Shown here: one piece after another, positions 19,500-24,492 of the stretch | How positions within the stretch are numbered: position 1 is the first letter of the stretch | Layout: each line of letters begins with the position of its first letter | Assembly (NCBI RefSeq): GCF_000006405.1 | Contig: NW_003210155.1 | Coordinates: 111,274 to 135,765 of the forward strand | DNA from: Perkinsus marinus ATCC 50983 | Taxonomy: Eukaryota; Perkinsozoa; Perkinsida; Perkinsidae | Length of the DNA stretch: 24,492 nucleotides | Reading direction: 5' to 3' | Notes under the pieces: model-generated | Databases searched by the model: none | Told to the model about the DNA's origin: nothing | What the model saw: the letters and a program-made list of their open reading frames with translations, nothing else | Translations under genes and position numbers: made by a program

Positions 19500-20648
19500 A
19501 TTGACAACGACGGATTGTTGCGATATGGGCATCGTTACTTTCTACCTCAACGGTTTGCTCACTCGGTTATCGAAGATATCCACATCTTCCTCGGTCATTG
19601 TCCGCTCAAGCAAACCCACGACAGTGTAGTAAAGGCTTTCTACATCCCTGGTGTCTCTCGGCTTGTTCAACACGTGGTGTCAAGATGCGCATGCCAGTTC
19701 TCAGCCGGCCGTCGGGGCAACGTTAACCCCATCGGTCCCCCATTGAGAAGTACTTCAAGGCCTATGAAGATCCTCGACTGTTGCTTCCTTGATATTGTCG
19801 GTCCTCTGCCTGTGTCGGAATCCTTCTCCCACCCCTTCAAGTTCATCATATCATGCATGGACTGTTGCAGCGGTTATTGTTGGTTCTTTCCAACTCCCGA
19901 CATCACCAGCAAGACCATCACTGGTATCCTCGAAGCAAGGCTGATCGATCAGGTCGGAGTCCCACGAGTCTTCACAGTCGACAATGCCCGCTATTTCACT
20001 GGTGTTTACTTCCGCGCCTGGGTTGCCAGCATAGGTGCTACCTTGAGATGTATCCCTGTCGCTAGCCCCCATCGCAATGCCCTATTAGAACGTCAACACT
20101 CTGGTCTCAAGAAGTCATTGAAGGCCCTCTGTGCTGAACATCCTGAATCGTGGCCAGCCTATGTCACGAAAGCTCAGCGGAGGATCAACACCCGATCTAC
20201 ATATGGCTACAGTCCTCAAGAGCTATTCTACGGTTTCGATGCTCTAACGCCTTCTCAAGACGGTTGAAGACGTCAGCAACACTATCGACGAAGACTCTGT
20301 CCGTTCGAGGCTCGACGTCGTGATCGGGAACGACAGAGAATGGTCAACAGCACTCTCAACGTAATGGAGAAGATGCGTGCTGATGCTCTCTCGCGTATCA
20401 ATCCATCAACCTACACTCGACAAGTCGCACGACGACGTCTATTCAAGGTTGGTGACTCCGTGATGAAGTGGGTCCGTAACGTCGACCCCCTTACTCCTTC
20501 ATGGAGAGGCCCTCTACTGGTTCAACAAGTACTTGGCGATTCTACTTACAAGCTTTCCGACGGCACTGTTCAAGATTCCAGAAATATACGGAAGTACTTC
20601 GGTAAAGCCCAGAATATGAATCCCATTACTATTGCATATATTCAGTAG
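19500..20648 (+). CDS. Integrase domain and C-terminal module of pol
   Basis: A zinc-binding HHCC-like segment (HIFLGHCPLKQTHDSVVKAF then SRCACQ) comes first. The DDE core follows with DIVGPLPV, FTVDNARYFTG and NALLERQHSGLKKS giving the two Asp and the Glu. Near 20,440-20,610 KVGDSVMKWV and SWRGPLLVQQVL form a GPY/F-type C-terminal module, which supports a Ty3/gypsy rather than Copia assignment. Confidence 0.8.
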
Positions 20649-20683
20649 ATTTAATTCACTTTTGATATTTGTGCCAATCTTAC

Positions 20684-20695
20684 GGGGAGGAGAGA
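20684..20695 (+). other. Polypurine tract
   Basis: GGGGAGGAGAGA abuts the TG of the 3' LTR, the position where plus-strand DNA synthesis is primed in LTR elements. Confidence 0.9.
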
Positions 20696-20919
20696 TGATA
20701 AGAGTCTATAGCCATTCAGTCTTATGGCGTGCGCTCCCTGTAGCGTAAAGCTCGCTCTCGCCCGACCGTTTCAAATATTGTCCGTTCAAACCATTGTTCG
20801 GATCCCGTGGATCTATCTGATCTGTCTGCACTCAATCTCCACTAACTATTGAATCCTTATGTCCGGTTCTGCATCGAGTTCTAGTCCTCCGGAAGCCTTC
20901 GACCAGCACTTCCTTAACA
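20696..20919 (+). repeat. 3' LTR
   Basis: This is an identical copy of the 5' LTR at an offset of 5,812 bp. It ends 88 bp before the NOL12 ATG, so any promoter activity in it points straight into that gene. Confidence 0.95.
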
Positions 20920-21008
20920 AACCAGTATATCGATTACCATGGCGAGCGCGATTGTCATCATATCACAATGTCCGATCGATATCGTACTTCACTTTCGTTT
21001 TCCCCTGA
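20859..21008 (+). other. Junction ORF from 3' LTR ATG to the NOL12 start
   Basis: The LTR-borne ATG (20,859) opens a 49-codon frame that crosses the LTR/host junction and ends at TGA 21,006-21,008, overlapping the NOL12 ATG as TGATG. If NOL12 is transcribed from the 3' LTR this would act as an upstream ORF. It is a consequence of the insertion, not a gene in its own right. Confidence 0.5.
20920..20923. other. Target-site duplication, right copy (AACC)
   Basis: AACC directly follows the 3' LTR and matches the left copy, showing one integration event with no later loss at the ends. Confidence 0.85.
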
Positions 21009-24000
21009 TGCCATCTAAACCGACTTCAACTCGTTTGCATAGGGACAAACATAACCAACAAAAAGGCTTGGTCATCAACTTTGATGTCAAATCTCGGGTA
21101 ATATAATTTTACAAAATTCATATTTTTACAATTCTCAACCTTTCGGGTGTTTGTCATCGCAGTGTGAAAAATTTACGCATATAGGTGTTGAATTGATTCC
21201 TATTTATGATATGTTTCCTCGGTTGATGATGATTTTATGAGGACATTCAGCGGTGATGATCGTACGCAAAAATTTCTGCCAATTTCAAGTCTGAAGTGAC
21301 TTACTATGCTTCGTGACTTTTATTTTTTTTATTAATTTTTCTCCTTTTTTCCATCGGAAAATCGAAAAAAATTCTGTCAATCTCAAGTCTGAAGTGACTT
21401 AGTATTTTCCGTGATTTTTATTGACTATCGTTATTATTTTTATTAATTTTTCCCACTTTTTTTACTTTTTTCCATCAAAAAATCGAAAAAAAGTTCTGTC
21501 CAAATTTTTGATATTCGACTCGATTTTCAGGCGACCTATTTGAGAGGGTTCCAAAAACGGAAACAACAACGACGTGATAAAGCTGAGGAAAAAATAAAAA
21601 AAAGGGCGGCGGAGGAACGGGTGGCCGAACGGAAGGAAATGCGCGATGAGGTCATAAATTTTTGGGGATATCAGTTTGGTGGAGTTTTACGTGAAGTGGC
21701 GTGAAAAACGCGATATTCGCGGTGATATGCAGTAGTTTTGGAATATGTTTTTCATATCACTAGGCTGGTGAAACTCCAAAATATAATATATGATTTTACG
21801 AATATGTATATGTCCATAAAATCAATTATAATATTTCATACGATGTCCAGAATCGGGTTTCGGCGAGCCGGGTTTATTGCACCAATGGTAGTTTATGTTA
21901 AATTGTTGGTTGATATTAGTGGAGCTTCACAACCCGTTTTACATAAAGTGGTGTAAAACTCGGTGGAAAACGCGATATTCGCAGCCTGAAATATGTTTCT
22001 CACTAGTGTTTTTCATATCTCTAGGGTGGTGAAACTCCAGCATCGTGAAGATTTATGTTTGCTTTCCTCACCGGAGCTCGAGATTTTCTGTACTATTTAT
22101 GAGAGTTTATATATACGAATTCGCGAGGATTGGGGAAAAATTCCTGAAATTTTCTCTCAGAGTTGTCACATTGTTATCAACACTGGTGGTTGACCAGGTG
22201 CATATTTTTTCACCCGATTTTAGACATCGTATGAAATGTTATAATTGATTTTATCGTATATATTCGTAAAACCGTATTATATATTTTGGAGTTTCACCTG
22301 CCTAGTAATATGAAAAACATATTTCACGACTACTGCATATCACCGCGAATATCGCGTTTTTCACCGAGTTTTACGCCGTTTCACGTAAAACGGGTAAAAC
22401 TCTACCAAGATACATTACCCGGAAATAGTTTCATAATTTTTACTGTCTATAAAACGATTGAGTTTCAACCTATGATTTTCTTTGTATTTTTATTTATCGT
22501 TTATGCAATGATGAGCTATTGTATTGGAGTGTCACCACCCTAGTGATATGAAAAACATTTTTCACGGCTACTGCGTAGTGTGAATATCGCATTTTTCGCC
22601 GAGTTTTACGCCACTTCACGTAAAACGGGTTGTGACACTCGGCAAATTTTTTGTTCAATTTTGCTAAATATTCCTGAGCGTGTAAAACCTATAATTTTGG
22701 TTTTTCTCGTATGAGTGTCGATATTATAGCACATTGGAAAAACAATGTGTGTCGTAGCTGTAATAAGTGCATATGGAAAACAAGTAATATATAGCGTTTT
22801 TCACGTGGAGTAATACGTCACTAGGCGTAAAACGGGTGAAACTCTTGCCGCTTTCCTCAGCTGAGCTCGACAGTTTGCTCACTAAATATACACGTTAACA
22901 AACGAACCAGTGTGAAAGTGTATAAAATTTCCTCATTTTACCATGTGCATATTTCCCCCATACTATTCGTGTCATTGAGAAATGCTCATTTTTATCATAG
23001 GTGCATAATCGTTGGACGCGCGCAGTGAAAGATATGTCTGATGCATTGGGAAATACGGAGGAGGCGAAATTGCTGAATCTTCCGGTAGAACATGAGAATG
23101 ATGACCTTGATGAGAAGATGGAGGAAGATATGCAGGAGACTGTATTTGGAAACGAGGGAGATGACGATCGATTTGGAGGTAGTGTTGAATTTTAGGTCAA
23201 TTTTCGAATGCGCGGAAATTCGGTTGCGGGTGATAATTTTCGATACTAGTGGCAAGTGAAGTTGATCAGGAGAGTATCAGTAACAGAACTGCAAGGTCAA
23301 ATTTTGGATGCACTCAATTCATCCAGCCCTACTTACGGCCAGCTGTGAGCAGTGTTAGGGGAATATGTTCGTTTATCTCAGCTGAGCTTAGAAAACCAGC
23401 AAGGATTGCCCAAAATTTCCTCGGAATTTTCATATTCTAGTTGACCATAAGTGAGTTACGTCACCCAAGGGAAAAAATGGGGTAGGGGAAAGGTTCAAGA
23501 AAGATAACCCGCTACTACGAGAGCTGTTCTTGATGCATTACGGAGGGTTAAGCAAAACGCGGGTACCCATGAGATGCGGTTCAGTTGAGGGAAGCGAACG
23601 CGGGAATGTATTTAGCCCTAGCGTGTAGTTGCGGTTGCATGTATATATTCGATGACTCCGTTTTCAGGTGTAATGGTAACAACGTCAACGTCGTTATTCG
23701 ATGATGATGCTGATGCTGTTGATGCTCGCATTGCTGAGTTGAGACAGGAAGTTGCCAAGGATGGTCATGACAATTCACAACCGGTGAAGAAAGTTGTCCC
23801 GAAGTAACATCGGGAAGTTTGGTGTGGTGGTAGAGTAGGTGGCTGTTAACCCACAGGTCGCGAGTTCGATTCTTGGTGAGGTTGTTTTATTTTAGACGTA
23901 AATCAGGCGGAGTGAAGAAGTTCGGCACGAGTAAGAAGATGGATAAGAGTCTCGGAAAGAAGAAAACTGTACATAAGAAGGGTGTCAAATCGAAGAGCAA

Positions 24001-24013
24001 AAAGAAGCATTGA
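21008..24013 (+). CDS. NOL12: Rrp17/NOL12-family nucleolar protein, five exons, 213 aa
   Basis: Exons are 21,008-21,097, 21,531-21,650, 23,001-23,178, 23,668-23,803 and 23,896-24,013; all introns are GT-AG and the phases (0, 0, 1, 2) join exactly. Exons 1-2 give the family core LVINFDVKSR followed by ATYLRGFQKRKQQRRDKAEE and a charged coiled coil, the counterpart of the YLTGFHKRK signature of human NOL12. Exon 3 is acidic (HENDDLDEKMEEDMQETVFG). Exon 4 starts with VMVTTSTSLFDDD, like the TVTVTTISDLDL of NOL12. Exon 5 is a Lys-rich tail (SKSKKKH end) fit for nucleolar targeting. Yeast Rrp17 is a nuclear exonuclease acting in 60S pre-rRNA 5'-end processing, and NOL12 acts in pre-rRNA cleavage. 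An in-frame ATG at 20,939 would add 23 residues, but they do not look like the family. An LTR element sits just upstream. Confidence 0.88.
21098..21530 (+). other. NOL12 intron 1, with imperfect tandem duplication
   Basis: Donor CGG|GTAATA and acceptor CGATTTTCAG. A repeated unit starts at 21,274 and 21,372, with a third start at 21,494 (TTCTGYCAAT..CAAGTCTGAAGTGACTTA, then a T-rich tract and ATCGAAAAAA). The units are about 98 and 122 bp, so the intron has grown by tandem duplication. Confidence 0.8.
21676..21778 (+). repeat. MITE copy 5 (intron 2)
   Basis: TTGGTGGAGTTTTACGTGAA opens it, AAAAACGCGATATTCGCGG is the core and CTGGTGAAACTCCAA closes it. It forms the outer left arm of the intronic foldback. 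Confidence 0.85.
21920..22039 (+). repeat. MITE copy 6 (intron 2)
   Basis: TGGAGCTTCACAACCCG at the left, AAACGCGATATTCGCAG core and GGTGGTGAAACTCCA at the right. Confidence 0.8.
22286..22405 (-). repeat. MITE copy 7 (intron 2), inverted
   Basis: TTGGAGTTTCACCTGCC at the left, ACCGCGAATATCGCGTTTTT core and GGGTAAAACTCTACCAA at the right. It is the inverted partner of copy 5. Confidence 0.85.
22523..22643 (-). repeat. MITE copy 8 (intron 2), inverted
   Basis: TTGGAGTGTCACCACCC at the left, GTGAATATCGCATTTTTCGC core and GGGTTGTGACACTCGG at the right. Confidence 0.8.
22795..22845 (-). repeat. MITE copy 9 (intron 2), partial
   Basis: Only the GCGTTTTTCACG core edge and the CGTAAAACGGGTGAAACTC end remain. 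Confidence 0.6.
23179..23667 (+). other. NOL12 intron 3, with a foldback-family fragment
   Basis: Donor GGAG|GTAGTG and acceptor CCGTTTTCAG. A foldback-family arm lies near 23,371-23,450 (CTCAGCTGAGCTTAG, then CCAAAATTTCCTCGG and TCTAGTTGACCATAA). No other structure is seen. Confidence 0.75.
23804..23895 (+). other. NOL12 intron 4, 92 bp, mostly tRNA-like
   Basis: Donor CGAA|GTAACA and acceptor TTTTATTTTAG. The exon phases on either side (AA|A giving Lys) fix it. Nearly all of its length is the tRNA-like sequence. Confidence 0.8.
23806..23884 (+). ncRNA. tRNA-Asn-like sequence (GTT) inside intron 4
   Basis: It has an A-box-like TGGTGGTAGAGTAGG (23,825-23,839), a loop CTGTTAA with GTT at 23,845-23,847 as in tRNA-Asn, and a B-box-like GAGTTCGATTC (23,862-23,872). 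AACATCG at the start could pair with TGAGGTT at the end in six of seven positions, but the D-arm is too long and the anticodon stem is imperfect. It is either a decayed tRNA gene, a divergent one or a tRNA-derived SINE head. Confidence 0.45.
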
Positions 24014-24492
24014 TATCACCAATACTACGTTTCACGTCATAGAATATGATTGTTGAGTTTACTAGTCATTTGCATATAATGAGAAGACCTATTTTCCTTA
24101 ACTCGCGATGCGTATGAATATGTAGTAAACTACTAAGTTCACCAGGCTTGGAATACTCGGCCAACAATCCTCCCTACAACAACCAGAATGATAGATACTT
24201 ATAGAGTATTATATAAGTACTATACTTAGTGTCTGAATCATCGTAGATCCTGTACCCGTGTAATCGCAAATCTTACTCTACTTCTTCCTGCGCAGCACCC
24301 CTCCGACCAGGCGAGTAATAGCCAGTATAGAGGTATAGCTGCATGCTCAGTCACTGTATCGGTACAATGCTACACGCAATTCTGTGGAAATTAATTATTG
24401 GGCGAGCGCGTAATTTCGGGCGAGCGCGAAATCAACTAAAGAGTTGAGGTAACAACTAAGTGATGAAAGCTTCTTATTATGAAGAGGAGCTA
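24014..24492. other. 3' flank of NOL12
   Basis: No gene is recognised. A stem pairs ACTTATA (24,197-24,203) with TATAAGT (24,212-24,218). GGGCGAGCGCG occurs twice, at 24,400-24,410 and 24,418-24,428. The last 35 bases resemble 10,460-10,510, so a dispersed repeat probably starts here. Confidence 0.4.

Larger units (their letters stand above)
14884..20919 (+). mobile_element. Ty3/gypsy-like LTR retrotransposon, full length, very young
   Basis: The 6,036-bp element is bounded by two 224-bp LTRs that I read as identical, each starting TG and ending CA. A 4-bp target duplication (AACC) flanks it. Inside are gag with zinc knuckles, protease, RT, RNase H, integrase and a C-terminal GPY/F-type module, in the Ty3/gypsy order. 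A polypurine tract abuts the 3' LTR. Identical LTRs imply a very recent insertion. The ends look whole, while the pol frame is interrupted about twice, so this copy appears broken. It lies 84 bp upstream of the NOL12 start codon. Confidence 0.95.
21676..22405. repeat. Long inverted repeat (foldback of about 730 bp) in NOL12 intron 2
   Basis: MITE copy 5 plus the next 72 bp (to about 21,850) matches in reverse the segment 22,224-22,288 plus MITE copy 7. The shared inner part includes AAAATCAATTATAA and ATTTCATACGATGTC. Arms are about 175-180 bp. Transcribed, it could form a long hairpin within the intron. Confidence 0.8.
21651..23000 (+). other. NOL12 intron 2, 1,350 bp, composed largely of MITE and foldback copies
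   Basis: Donor GAG|GTCATA and acceptor TTTATCATAG. Four full and one partial MITE copies, plus two pieces of the foldback family (22,055-22,225 and 22,846-22,985), fill most of it. The first MITE begins only 25 bp after the donor. Confidence 0.8.

Noticed and set aside
20939-21007. Upstream in-frame ATG as the NOL12 start
   Set aside because: It would add 23 hydrophobic, non-family residues, whereas the basic MPSKPTSTRLHRDK start suits the family; kept only as an alternative.
23001-23195. Exon 3 frame read as a stand-alone 64-aa gene
   Set aside because: It is bounded by an acceptor and a donor and joins in phase to exons 2 and 4 of NOL12.

Overview
The window looks like nuclear DNA from a protist, most likely an alveolate of the Perkinsus type. 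This rests on small spliced genes with GT-AG introns, a short secreted Cys-rich protein with a Thr/Pro linker, Mutator-like transposase (MULE) sequence, and retroelements with gag and pol regions. The taxonomic guess is inference, since no species-specific marker such as a spliced leader was found.

Layout. (1) Bases 1 to about 3,560, minus strand: a broken retroelement with a gag-like ORF, reverse transcriptase (YMDD) and a DIRS/pararetrovirus-style RNase H. It runs off the left edge. (2) 5,199-5,621, plus strand: a secreted protein of 140 aa with two six-Cys modules joined by a tandem-duplicated Thr/Pro linker. (3) 5,700-6,550: no gene, but a degenerate tRNA-like sequence and a cluster of near-perfect palindromes. 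(4) 6,690-9,372: a repeat field with a roughly 110-130 bp inverted-repeat MITE family (consensus end TTGGAGTTTCACCC) and two foldback elements with arms longer than 100 bp. (5) 10,960-12,880, minus strand: a PB1 domain at one end and the N-terminal part of a MULE transposase domain at the other, with exon-like frames between. This may be a single PB1-MULE gene resembling the plant MUSTANG layout. (6) 13,356-13,749: a possible exon of unknown function, followed by a 115-bp tandem satellite. (7) 14,884-20,919: a complete-length Ty3/gypsy-like LTR retrotransposon with identical 224-bp LTRs, a polypurine tract and a 4-bp target duplication (AACC). (8) 21,008-24,013, plus strand: a host gene of five exons that encodes an Rrp17/NOL12-family nucleolar protein of 213 aa.

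The best new result is the NOL12 gene. Its exons are too short to appear as long ORFs, but their phases join exactly into a recognisable Rrp17/NOL12 protein. The young LTR element sits 84 bp upstream of its start codon. Intron 2 is built almost wholly from MITE copies, including a foldback of about 730 bp. Intron 4 is a 92-bp intron that consists mostly of a tRNA-Asn-like sequence.
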